Shown here: positions 1 through 8,547 of the stretch, piece after piece | Layout: each line of letters begins with the position of its first letter | Position numbering within the stretch: position 1 is the stretch's first letter | Source: Novosphingobium sp. | GTDB lineage: Bacteria > Pseudomonadota > Alphaproteobacteria > Sphingomonadales > Sphingomonadaceae | Length of the DNA stretch: 35,952 nucleotides | Assembly: GCA_013141325.1 (NCBI GenBank) | Contig: JABFRE010000189.1 | Coordinates: 1 to 35,952 of the forward strand | Reading direction: 5' to 3' | The notes under the pieces: generated by a model | What the model was told of the DNA's origin: nothing | Databases searched by the model: none | What the model saw: the letters and a program-made list of their open reading frames with translations, nothing else | Program-made: the position numbers and the translations under genes

Positions 1-226
1 GTGTGTGGCAGCGCATTTTGCCCAAGCGGAAATGGCGGTGATCCTGGCGCGGGTAATGGCGCGGCTGCGGATTGCGCCGAGCGGACCAGCGCCAGATGTA
101 GCATTGCAAGTCACCACCCGATCGCGCAATGGGTTGCATGCCGTTGCCGAATTGCGCGATATCCGCCGCAAATCGCCTGAAATAGCCGCCGCGACACCCA
201 TTCTTGCCCGCCAGGATACTGCATGA
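1..226 (+). CDS. Cytochrome P450, C-terminal fragment (truncated by window start)
   Basis: Reading from base 2 gives C-V-A-A-H-F-A-Q-A-E-M, matching the P450 heme-ligand Cys loop (CxGxxFAxxEM), followed by a typical C-terminal beta region; stop TGA at 224-226. Confidence 0.8.
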   Translation, partial: CVAAHFAQAEMAVILARVMARLRIAPSGPAPDVALQVTTRSRNGLHAVAELRDIRRKSPEIAAATPILARQDTA

Positions 227-366
227 ACAACCCTGTCTACACACTCCACGCAATGCAGCCTGGCATTGAAGGCCCTGCGTGCGAAGCTGCAAGCAGACGC
301 GGGGCGATGACGCCGGAGCTGGCCCTGCGCGGCCTTCACGCAGCCTGCGGGCCGGATGCAGAGTAA
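223..366 (+). CDS. Small ORF, 47 aa, function unknown (possible coupled small protein)
   Basis: ATG overlaps the P450 stop (ATGA); translation MNNPVYTLHAMQPGIEGPACEAASRRGAMTPELALRGLHAACGPDAE; TAA 7 nt before the next start. Absent from the supplied ORF track. Confidence 0.35.
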   Translation: MNNPVYTLHAMQPGIEGPACEAASRRGAMTPELALRGLHAACGPDAE

Positions 367-372
367 CCCCGG

Positions 373-1050
373 ATGATCGTCGACTACCTGCGACGCGTAT
401 GGTTCGCGATCAAGGAGCGCGTTTTCCTTTGGCGCAATGCCAACCGCCACGCCCGCTTTGCCGCGATCTATGCCCGCAACCTCTGGAAGAACCCGGAAAG
501 CGCATCGGGCTATGGCTCCACTCTGGACGCCACGCGCCAGGCGCGTACCGGGATCGAACAACTGATCGGACACTTCGGGATTACCTCGATCCTCGACGTG
601 CCCTGCGGCGATTTCAACTGGATGCAGGCACTGCGCTTTGACGGCGCCTATACCGGCGGTGACATCGTCCCGGATCTGATCGCGGCCAACACGGCCCGCT
701 ACGGCAGCGACATGCGCCGTTTCCAGGTGCTCGATCTGGTAGCCGATACGCTTCCGGCTGCCGATCTGGTGCTGTGCCGGGAATGTCTCAACCACCTGTC
801 CCTGCCCGAGGCTGCTGCAGCAGCGGCAAATCTGGGCGCGGCGGCCGGGCGCCTGCTGGTCATCACCCACTATCCCGATCACGCAGAGAATGCCGATCAA
901 CCCGCCTCGTTCCGCTATCGCCGCCTCAACCTCACCCTGCCGCCGTTCAACCTGCGCGCACCGGATCGGATGATCGACGAAAGCGAGACAGAGCCGGGCA
1001 AGGTACTGGCGGTCTGGGATGTGACGACTGCGCCGCTGCGCCGGTCGTGA
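373..1050 (+). CDS. Class I SAM-dependent methyltransferase
   Basis: 225 aa with motif ILDVPCGDFNWM (motif I) and downstream Rossmann-type pattern DLVLCRECLNHL. Confidence 0.75.
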   Translation: MIVDYLRRVWFAIKERVFLWRNANRHARFAAIYARNLWKNPESASGYGSTLDATRQARTGIEQLIGHFGITSILDVPCGDFNWMQALRFDGAYTGGDIVPDLIAANTARYGSDMRRFQVLDLVADTLPAADLVLCRECLNHLSLPEAAAAAANLGAAAGRLLVITHYPDHAENADQPASFRYRRLNLTLPPFNLRAPDRMIDESETEPGKVLAVWDVTTAPLRRS

Positions 1051-1158
1051 ACCGCATTCCGATCGGCGTGCCGCACGGCGTTGAACGTTTCTCGGGCGAC
1101 GCAGGATGACAGTCAGAGAATGCACGCCGTGCAGCTCGCTCTGCCGCTCGCCACTTGC

Positions 1159-2685
1159 CTAGTCAATGTGCCGCTGTGTCGGCCACAACTGTTCGATGGG
1201 TATTTTCAGGCTAGCGCACCGGATGATCGATTTGCCGTTCTCGCCCGGCATTGCCCATTTAGACCACGTTACACCGACCACGATGATCTGACTGCAAAGC
1301 CCCGATAATTCCTCTGGTTTTCGTTGAACGACAATAAGATCCGTCGGATGCTGCCCCCTCAGGCCCCAAACCGAATAGTGGTTGTGCCCGCTCAGTGCGG
1401 GTGGCAGCCCCATTCGGCGGCCGTAAATGTCGATGGCGGCGGCCTCTCCATAATTATCCAACAGGATCGCCGTCTTCCCTCGATCCGAGGCCGGAATGGT
1501 CTGCCACGCGAACGCAATCTGGTCGGCGAAATCCCGCCAGCCCAATTGATCCGCAAATCCTTGTGGCAGCACCGCCCCCTCGAAACTCTTTTCCTGCTTT
1601 CCAGGCTCTATCCCGTGACGCGCCATATAGGCCGAAAGCGCCTCGGGCGACAGCAACGGCATCGTCACTGGGGCTGCAATCGCCGCAAACCCGGCCTGAA
1701 GAGCTAGAACGATGACAGCAGCGGCACGCTTTGCAGGACCCTCGATGAATTGCGCGATCGCCACCGATCCGATTACAAACAGAACCGGATAGCACGCAGC
1801 AAGATAGTAATCTTTGCCGTTCCCAATTCTGACGGAGATGAAAACCGTCAAGACCGCAATCGGCACGAATCTCAGATCACGCAAATTCGGAGCGATGAAA
1901 GGAGCGCAAAGTCCAATTATCCATAACGGCGCGGCAAACGGATTCATCACCATGATCTGATTGGCCATGAAGGCGCCGACCCCGACCACGGCATTCTTTC
2001 CTTGCGCGGCAACTCCAAGCTCCAGAAACGGAAAGCCGTGCAGTGCCTGCCAGAGCACGGTCGGCAGCCCCATGACGCCAGCAATGGAAGCGCCCAACCA
2101 GAACGATCCCCGTCCCAGAATGTACCGCTCCCGACTTGCGGCCAGACCGACAAGCAATCCTGCTATCCAGAACGCAACAGCGTATTTTACGTTGAAATCC
2201 AGCCCGGTAATGACACCCGCCAGAATCAGCGCCCGATTGCTCCCAAACCGCAGCGATCGCACCACCAGATATGCTATCGCCGTCCATGCCAACGGATCGA
2301 ACGTCGTGGTGCTGAGCACCCCGCCCAGCCCCACCAACATCGGAGCCAGCGCACAAGCCAGCGCCGCTAACAGTTCCGACGAACCTGCCCCGCCGAGCAT
2401 TTTCGCAAACCTTGCGGCCAGCCAAACGAGCGCACCGGCAGCCAAGGCAGCAGGTATGCGCAGCGGAAAGGGACCATCCGCCAGCGTGTGAAGCGCCGCA
2501 GCAAGAAGTGGTATCGCGGCGGGTTGATCAACATAGCCAAAGCTTGGGTGCTGTCCGCAAACGATAAAATACAATTCATCGCGAAAAATATCGTACCGGC
2601 CGGCCAACGCAATGTGCAGAGCCGAAACCAATATGGCCAACACCGCGACGGCCTTGTCATTGCGTGTTTCTGCAAGCCCGCCCAT
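1159..2685 (-). CDS. Glycosyltransferase family 39-like membrane protein (ArnT/PMT-like)
   Basis: Many hydrophobic helices and N-terminal GRYDIFRDELYFIVCGQHPSFGYVDQPAAIPLL, typical of GT39/PMT_2. The ORF extends to 2802, but that start is TTG; ATG at 2685 follows a G-rich RBS-like stretch. Confidence 0.75.
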   Translation of the reverse strand: MGGLAETRNDKAVAVLAILVSALHIALAGRYDIFRDELYFIVCGQHPSFGYVDQPAAIPLLAAALHTLADGPFPLRIPAALAAGALVWLAARFAKMLGGAGSSELLAALACALAPMLVGLGGVLSTTTFDPLAWTAIAYLVVRSLRFGSNRALILAGVITGLDFNVKYAVAFWIAGLLVGLAASRERYILGRGSFWLGASIAGVMGLPTVLWQALHGFPFLELGVAAQGKNAVVGVGAFMANQIMVMNPFAAPLWIIGLCAPFIAPNLRDLRFVPIAVLTVFISVRIGNGKDYYLAACYPVLFVIGSVAIAQFIEGPAKRAAAVIVLALQAGFAAIAAPVTMPLLSPEALSAYMARHGIEPGKQEKSFEGAVLPQGFADQLGWRDFADQIAFAWQTIPASDRGKTAILLDNYGEAAAIDIYGRRMGLPPALSGHNHYSVWGLRGQHPTDLIVVQRKPEELSGLCSQIIVVGVTWSKWAMPGENGKSIIRCASLKIPIEQLWPTQRHID

Positions 2686-2870
2686 TCGCCCCCCAATGCG
2701 CTCCGATCGCACGCGCATTGCAATCTTCCGAACGAGCCAAAGAGTAAAGCGGTGATCGGTACCATTGGTACCGGCCAAACGCTCGGCAACGGTTCGCAGC
2801 AAAGAAGGCTAGGCAGCGCCCCCTTGTCCTCTCTATAGCACGCCGAACCAATTCTTTCCCCGGGGGCTGT

Positions 2871-3872
2871 GTGCACGACAAGACCAGCGCGCTGATGCGG
2901 CGCGGCATCGAATTTCTTGGCAGCGATCACGCGATCCTGTGCGGAGCGATGAGTTGGGTGTCAGAGCGCAACCTGGTCTCTGCGATCAGCAACGCCGGCG
3001 GGTTCGGGGTGATCGCTTGCGGGGCGATGACGCCCGAGCTGCTCGATGCGGAAATCGCCGCGACCCGGGCCCTCACTGCCAAGCCGTTCGGGGTCAACCT
3101 GATTACCATGCACCCGCTGCTGACCGATCTGATCGCGGTCTGCGCGATGCACCGGGTCAGCCACGTCGTGCTCGCCGGCGGGATCCCGCCGCGCGGCAGC
3201 GTCGAGGCGATCAAGGCCTATGGCGGCAAGGCGCTGGTCTTTGCCCCCACGCTCGCGCTGGCCAAACGGCTGCTGCGCGGCGGCGCGGACGCGCTGGTGA
3301 TCGAAGGCAGCGAAGCGGGCGGGCATATCGGTCCGGTCGCCACGTCGGTGCTGGCGCAGGAATTCCTGCCCGAGCTGGCCGATGACCATGTGGTGTTCGT
3401 GGCCGGAGGGATCGGCCGGGGTGACATGATCGCGGCATACCTCGAAATGGGCGCATCCGGTGTGCAACTGGGGACGCGCTTTGCTGCAGCGCGTGAGAGC
3501 ATCGCCCATCCCGCGTTCAAACAGGCATTCTTCCGGGCCAATGCCCGCGACGCGGTGGCCTCGGTCCAGGTCGATCCGCGCCTGCCGGTGATCCCGGTGC
3601 GGGCGCTGAAGAACAAGGGCACAGAGGAATTCACCGCCAAGCAGCGCGAAGTCGCCGCCTTGCTCGACAGCGGGGCGCTGGACATGGAAGCGGCCCAGCT
3701 CGAAGTCGAGAAGTACTGGGCCGGCGCCCTGCGCCGCGCGGTCATCGACGGCGATGTCGAGAATGGCTCGCTGATGGCCGGACAATCGGTGGGCATGGTC
3801 AGCGACGAGGAGCCCGTCGCGGCGATCATCGCCCAGCTGATGCACGAGAGCGAGCACGCTCTGCGGCGTTGA
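2871..3872 (+). CDS. NAD(P)H-dependent flavin oxidoreductase / nitronate monooxygenase family
   Basis: TIM-barrel FMN pattern: AMSWVSERNLVSAISNAGGFGVIACGAMTPE, EGSEAGGHIG, VFVAGGIGRGDMIAAYLEMGASGVQLGTRF. Confidence 0.85.
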   Translation: MHDKTSALMRRGIEFLGSDHAILCGAMSWVSERNLVSAISNAGGFGVIACGAMTPELLDAEIAATRALTAKPFGVNLITMHPLLTDLIAVCAMHRVSHVVLAGGIPPRGSVEAIKAYGGKALVFAPTLALAKRLLRGGADALVIEGSEAGGHIGPVATSVLAQEFLPELADDHVVFVAGGIGRGDMIAAYLEMGASGVQLGTRFAAARESIAHPAFKQAFFRANARDAVASVQVDPRLPVIPVRALKNKGTEEFTAKQREVAALLDSGALDMEAAQLEVEKYWAGALRRAVIDGDVENGSLMAGQSVGMVSDEEPVAAIIAQLMHESEHALRR

Positions 3873-3959
3873 GCCGGCCGTTCCAACCGGGCCTGCGTCC
3901 CTCGGCCTCAAATCGCCTGCCTCAGCAACCCTCACCACTGATTTGCGCCGCATCACCTC

Positions 3960-3988
3960 TTGACCAAAACGATTACACATGTAGTCAT
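3960..3988 (+). promoter_or_regulatory. Putative promoter (-35 TTGACC) with BlaI/MecI-type dyad GATTACACATGTAGTC (3971-3986)
   Basis: TTGACC at 3960-3965; TACA-CA-TGTA at 3974-3983 with flanking near-symmetry; located 25 nt upstream of the ATG at 4011. Confidence 0.45.
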
Positions 3989-4010
3989 TCCGCCTCCAGG
4001 AGGACGTGAA

Positions 4011-5111
4011 ATGCGTACGTGTCTGATATCATTGTTGATAGTGGCGGCCTGGCCGACCTCCACAGCGGCGCAGGATCTCACAGGCAAGTGCGCGCGGATT
4101 ACCGCCGTACCCCAGATCAACGCCTTGGGACTGACCTGCGCCGAAACCGCCTCGGGGGTGGCCCTGGCGAGCGATCAGGGGGCCGCAGCCCTGCTTCCGG
4201 CGATCGATCTGGCCAGCACCCAGTTTCCCCGGCACTTCGCGCCCGTTCCCGCGCCGGTTGCCATCGTCGCGGCCAGCACGATCACCAAGGAACAACTCGC
4301 GGCAATCCGCACCGCCGGTTTCGCGCCCTTGCCGTGGTTCGACGGGAAGGGCATGCGCGGCCAGCTGGAATCATCGATCCGTGCAAAGATTATCGAACAA
4401 TTGCCAGGCCTTACGCCGCAGCAGGTTGATTCGGCCGTCGCCCAGGCACTGACGCAGATCCCCGGAGGATCGACAGCCAACGGGACGCTGGGCGAAAAGG
4501 AAGTCGGCGCGCTGGCGCATGAAATCGGGCACATGTGGTTTGGGGTGCTGCAGGACGGACTTGCGCAGGGCAGCACCGCAGCGGCTCCGCGTTATGGCAG
4601 CAGTGCGCCGGACTGGCTGGACGAAACCGCCGCCGTGCTGATGGAAAACGCCGCCGTAACCCAGGGACGCCGGGATGCGATCGTCCGGGGCATGCAGATG
4701 CCGCCGCTCACGCAGTTCCTGACGATGGATCATCCCGTGTTCGATGCGGCAAAAGCCAATCCCGGCGACGGCGTGCTGAGCGACCGGGGCGGCGGCGCTG
4801 GTGGGGCTTCGATCCGGATTGTCAGCGGCGCAGAGGCCGACAAGTTGATGGCTGGCAAGGCGTCGGCCGGGCCGACCTTCTATTCCCAGGCCCGCGCCTT
4901 TGCCGATTTCCTGATCGAAACCAGCGGCAATTCGCGGATCATCAATGAAATCGCCGTGGCGGAACGGTCCGGTCAGGGCACGGCGCGCTGGCTGGCCGCC
5001 AATGGCAAGCGTTACCACCTGGCGACTTCGATCGACCGGCTCGATCGGCAGTGGCAGGCCTGGCTCAAAGCGTGGCTGCTGCGCCAACCTGGCCAGGGTC
5101 AAAACCGATAG
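4011..5111 (+). CDS. Secreted protein with metallopeptidase-like HExxH motif, family uncertain
   Basis: ATG 4011 preceded by AGGAGG; signal peptide MRTCLISLLIVAAWPTSTAAQ; ALAHEIGHMWFG and downstream WLDETAAVLMEN, resembling gluzincins. Confidence 0.7.
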   Translation: MRTCLISLLIVAAWPTSTAAQDLTGKCARITAVPQINALGLTCAETASGVALASDQGAAALLPAIDLASTQFPRHFAPVPAPVAIVAASTITKEQLAAIRTAGFAPLPWFDGKGMRGQLESSIRAKIIEQLPGLTPQQVDSAVAQALTQIPGGSTANGTLGEKEVGALAHEIGHMWFGVLQDGLAQGSTAAAPRYGSSAPDWLDETAAVLMENAAVTQGRRDAIVRGMQMPPLTQFLTMDHPVFDAAKANPGDGVLSDRGGGAGGASIRIVSGAEADKLMAGKASAGPTFYSQARAFADFLIETSGNSRIINEIAVAERSGQGTARWLAANGKRYHLATSIDRLDRQWQAWLKAWLLRQPGQGQNR

Positions 5112-5121
5112 TGCTGCCCGA

Positions 5122-5157
5122 AAAAAGGGGGCCGGAGCGGCTGGCTCCGGCCCTTTT
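5122..5157 (+). terminator. Rho-independent terminator-like hairpin
   Basis: GGGCCGGAGC-GGCTG-GCTCCGGCCC followed by TTTT; A-rich on the other side; lies between convergent genes. Confidence 0.7.
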
Positions 5158-5250
5158 GAGGTTGTGTTCGCAGGAGGAACAAGGGTTGGCGAGACCGGGG
5201 GGAGGAGAGGAGGAGGTCCCCGATCCCGCCAAGCTGGGTAGAGGACGCGC

Positions 5251-6675
5251 TCAGTAGTTGTAGGCGCGTTCCCCGTGTTCGCTGAGATCGAGGCCTTCGC
5301 GCTCGGCTTCCTCGGTGGGACGCAGGCCGATGGTCTTGTCGATCACGAAGTAGAGCAAGGCCGAGACGCCGCCCGACCAAACCAGGGTCAGCAGCACGGC
5401 CTTGATCTGGGTGATCATCTGCGCGCCCATGTCATAGGTGCCGACAGCCATCGGGAACTGGGTGTAATCGAAGAACCCCTGCCCGCCGAGCGCCGGATCG
5501 GCAACCACGGCGGTGGCCAGCGCGCCGAAGATCCCGCCGATGCAGTGGACCCCGAACACGTCGAGCGTGTCGTCATACTTCAGCTTGTTCTTTACGTAGG
5601 AGACGAAGAAGTAGCACAGCGGCGAAACCAGTGCACCCAGCGCGATCGAGGTCATCGGCGCGGCAAAGCCCGAAGCCGGAGTGATGGCCACGAGTCCGGC
5701 AACCGCGCCAGTGGCAGCACCCAGCATCGAAGGCTTCTTGTGGTGGATCTGTTCGACCACCGCCCAGCTCAGCGCCGCTGCCGCCGTGGCCACGAATGTG
5801 TTGATGAAGGCCACAGCAGTCACCCCGTTGGCTTCGAGGTTGGACCCGGCGTTGAAGCCAAACCAGCCCACCCACAGCAGCGAGGCGCCGATCATGGTCA
5901 TGGTCAGCGAGTGCGGCGGGGTGGCCTCGCGGCCGAACCCGATCCGCTTGCCGATCATCAGGCAGCCGACGAGGCCAGCGATACCGGCGTTGATGTGAAC
6001 CACGGTACCACCGGCAAAGTCCAGCGCGCCCATGCGCCAGAGGTAGCCGGCATCGGTCGGCGCGTCGGGCAGGAAGTCCGGTCCGGCCCAGTACCACACC
6101 ATGTGCGCGATCGGGAAATAGACCAGCGTCAGCCACAGCACCATGAACAGCATCAGCGGCCAGAACTTCACCCGTTCGGCAAACGCCCCGACAATCAGCG
6201 CCGGGGTGATGCAGGCAAAGGTCATCTGGAAGATGACGAAGACGAATTCGGGCAGATAGACGTTGTTCGAGAAGGTCGCGGCATAGGTGCCGGCCGTCAC
6301 GCCCTTCAGGAACGCCTTGTCGAAGCCGCCAACCAAAGCGGGTGCCACCGAATTGGTGCTGGTAAAGGCCATGGTATAACCCCAGCCAACCCACACCAGC
6401 GCCGCGATACTGACGATCATGAAGACCTGCATCAGCACGCTGAGCATGTTCTTGGTGCGCACCAGCCCGCCATAGAACAGCGCCAGCGCCGGGATGCTCA
6501 TCATCAGCACCAGCACCGATGAGACCAGCATCCAGCTGGTATCGCCCTTGTCGACCATGGTGGCCATCTGTTCGACCGTCGGGGCCTTGATCGGCCCGTC
6601 CTGTGCAAATGCGGCGGTTGCGGCGAAGAGCGAAGCCCCCAGGCCCCCTGCGCCGCAGATCATCTTGCGGATCAT
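5251..6675 (-). CDS. amtB: Ammonium transporter (Amt family)
   Basis: Amt family motifs (SSVLVLMMSIPALALFYGGLVRTKNMLSVLMQ; GGTVVHINAGIAGLV; DVFGVHCIGGIFGAL); signal peptide; follows a PII gene. Confidence 0.95.
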   Translation of the reverse strand: MIRKMICGAGGLGASLFAATAAFAQDGPIKAPTVEQMATMVDKGDTSWMLVSSVLVLMMSIPALALFYGGLVRTKNMLSVLMQVFMIVSIAALVWVGWGYTMAFTSTNSVAPALVGGFDKAFLKGVTAGTYAATFSNNVYLPEFVFVIFQMTFACITPALIVGAFAERVKFWPLMLFMVLWLTLVYFPIAHMVWYWAGPDFLPDAPTDAGYLWRMGALDFAGGTVVHINAGIAGLVGCLMIGKRIGFGREATPPHSLTMTMIGASLLWVGWFGFNAGSNLEANGVTAVAFINTFVATAAAALSWAVVEQIHHKKPSMLGAATGAVAGLVAITPASGFAAPMTSIALGALVSPLCYFFVSYVKNKLKYDDTLDVFGVHCIGGIFGALATAVVADPALGGQGFFDYTQFPMAVGTYDMGAQMITQIKAVLLTLVWSGGVSALLYFVIDKTIGLRPTEEAEREGLDLSEHGERAYNY

Positions 6676-6704
6676 TGTTGGTTCCCTCCTGTAGTCCGCG
6701 CCGC

Positions 6705-7043
6705 TCACAGCGCGGTGTCCCCGGTTTCACCGGTGCGGATGCGGGTTGCGGAAACGAGATCGAAGACGAAGACCTTGCCGTCGCCAATCGCCTCGGTGCT
6801 CGCCACCTGCTGGATCGTTTCGACCACCTGCGCTGACAGATCGTCGCTGCAGGCGATCTCGATCTTCACTTTGGGCAGCATGTTGGTGGAATATTCGGCC
6901 CCGCGATAAATTTCGGTCTGCCCCTTTTGCCGTCCAAAGCCCTTGACCTCGGACACGGTCATCCCTGCGACGCCAATGGCGCCGAGGGCATCGCGCACCT
7001 CGTCCAGCTTGAACGGCTTGATGATGGCGATGACGTATTTCAT
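6705..7043 (-). CDS. glnK: Nitrogen regulatory protein P-II
   Basis: MKYVIAIIKPFKLDEVRDAL ... GFGRQKGQTEIYRGAEY ... IGDGKVFVFDLVSATRIRTGETGDTAL; T-loop Tyr present; adjacent to amtB. Confidence 0.95.
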   Translation of the reverse strand: MKYVIAIIKPFKLDEVRDALGAIGVAGMTVSEVKGFGRQKGQTEIYRGAEYSTNMLPKVKIEIACSDDLSAQVVETIQQVASTEAIGDGKVFVFDLVSATRIRTGETGDTAL

Positions 7044-7090
7044 GCCCGTCCCCTGATTGCTTGCCGGCACACCGCCGGCTTCGCACTTGC

Positions 7091-7106
7091 AGCAAGGGCC
7101 GTGCCA
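7091..7106 (-). promoter_or_regulatory. Sigma-54 (-24/-12) promoter for glnK-amtB
   Basis: Minus-strand TGGCACGGCCCTTGCT matches TGGCAC-N5-TTGCW exactly; 48 nt upstream of the glnK ATG. Confidence 0.8.
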
Positions 7107-7159
7107 ACTGGCAATTTTACTGCGATTTCAAGGGACGGGGCGAAACAGTCTTACCCGGC

Positions 7160-7193
7160 TGGCGCGCAATTTGCGCGAATCGTGCGCAATTGC
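7160..7193. promoter_or_regulatory. Putative enhancer-binding dyads (NtrC-like) upstream of the sigma-54 promoter
   Basis: GCGCAA-T-TTGCGC and TTGCGC-N7-GCGCAA inverted repeats about 60-90 bp upstream of the -24 element. Confidence 0.4.
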
Positions 7194-7910
7194 CTAAATT
7201 TTGGGCAGATCGAGCTTTGCCCAGACCGGCAGGTGATCCGATCCGCGCGCGGCCAGGGCGCTGTGGTGCACGCCGCATGCCCCAACCCACCAATCGGGCG
7301 ACACGATGATCCGGTCGAGCGGCGCGACCGGGCGGCGCGAGGGGAAGCTGCGCCCCGTGGACAGGATCCGCCAGGGGGCGTGAAGCTCGCTCAGCGCCCC
7401 GCCACGCCGACGCAGGCCGACACCCCATTCGTTGCAGTCACCCATCAGCACCGTCGGGCAATGCCCGGCGCAGCGATCGAGATGGGCCAGGATCGCGCGC
7501 AACTGATGGCGGCGGCGCAGGCCGGACAGATCGAGGTGCATACCCACCACCCGGATGCGGGCGCCACCTGCGATCAGATCGGCGCGGATCGCTCCGCGCG
7601 GTTCGATTACCGGCAGCGGCACCACGGCGGCCTCTGCCACCTTGATCGCGCGCCGGACCAGCAGGGCGTTGCCGTGCCAGCCCAGCGAATCGGGCCGCTG
7701 ATTAAGTGGTACCGCGCGGTACGGCGTGTAATCCTCGATGTGCTGAAGCGGCAGCACGCTTTCGCGCCGCCCGATCCGCCGATCGGCTTCCTGCAAGGCC
7801 ACGATGTCGGCACCGATCTCGTTCAGGATCGCCAGGATCCGTTCGGGATCGCGTTTGCGGTCAAGCCCGACGGCCTTGTGGATGTTGTAACTGGCGAAGG
7901 TCAGGTTCAC
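7194..7910 (-). CDS. Endonuclease/exonuclease/phosphatase family protein
   Basis: LTFASYNIHKAVGLDRKRDPERILAILNEIGADIVALQEAD ... GDCNEW ... LDRIIVSPDW ... SDHLPVWAKL; GTG start at 7910. Confidence 0.85.
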   Translation of the reverse strand: MNLTFASYNIHKAVGLDRKRDPERILAILNEIGADIVALQEADRRIGRRESVLPLQHIEDYTPYRAVPLNQRPDSLGWHGNALLVRRAIKVAEAAVVPLPVIEPRGAIRADLIAGGARIRVVGMHLDLSGLRRRHQLRAILAHLDRCAGHCPTVLMGDCNEWGVGLRRRGGALSELHAPWRILSTGRSFPSRRPVAPLDRIIVSPDWWVGACGVHHSALAARGSDHLPVWAKLDLPKI

Positions 7911-7914
7911 GCGC

Positions 7915-8505
7915 TCACCCCGCCTGCGGCGCATCCCCCGCGATGTAGCGGTCCGTGGCGCGGGTCGGCAGACCGTCGATCGAACGGGTGCGCCCGGCCA
8001 TCTTGGCCTCCCACTTCGCCGGATCGGACTGGGCGTGGTATTTGACCAGCGTTGCCCGCTCGTGATCGAGCTCCATCACCGGCACGCCCCAGCCACAGCT
8101 GGTCTGCACGCTGTCGACCGCGATATCGAAGATCTGGCGGGTGCCGGGAAGCAGGGTGAAATGCGCGGCGAGCTCCGCCCAGTCGGCATCCTGCGGCAGC
8201 ACCGCCCGCCCCCGGCCATAGAGCCGCAGGATCAGCGCGGGCTGCTGAAAGTTGCACATCATGATCGTGATCCGCCCGCCTCCCTGTTCCTTTGGCGCGG
8301 CGAGATGCGCGTGGGTCTCGTTCCCCGATCCGCCCAGATCGAGATAGGCAACGCGGTTCGGCCCCAGCACCTTGAAGGTATCAGCCAACCCCTTGGGACT
8401 GACGTTGATCCGGCCATCGGCTGAGGCGGTGGCGGTGAAGTAAACCGCCTGCCGGGCGATCATTGCTTCATGGTCGGGGGTGATGTGGTCGGTGAAGTCG
8501 GACAT
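7915..8505 (-). CDS. Pyridoxamine 5'-phosphate oxidase family protein
   Basis: FTDHITPDHEAMIARQAVYFTATASADGRINVSPKGLADTFKVLGPNRVAYLDLGGSGNETHAHL, typical of the FMN-binding split-barrel fold. Confidence 0.8.
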   Translation of the reverse strand: MSDFTDHITPDHEAMIARQAVYFTATASADGRINVSPKGLADTFKVLGPNRVAYLDLGGSGNETHAHLAAPKEQGGGRITIMMCNFQQPALILRLYGRGRAVLPQDADWAELAAHFTLLPGTRQIFDIAVDSVQTSCGWGVPVMELDHERATLVKYHAQSDPAKWEAKMAGRTRSIDGLPTRATDRYIAGDAPQAG

Positions 8506-8547
8506 TGGGGGAAGCTAGGCTGGCGCTGTGCGTGGGGCAAGCGTTGA

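Noticed and set aside
5275-6522. 415-aa antisense ORF opposite amtB
   Set aside because: His/Arg/Gln-rich mirror-frame translation without domain signal.
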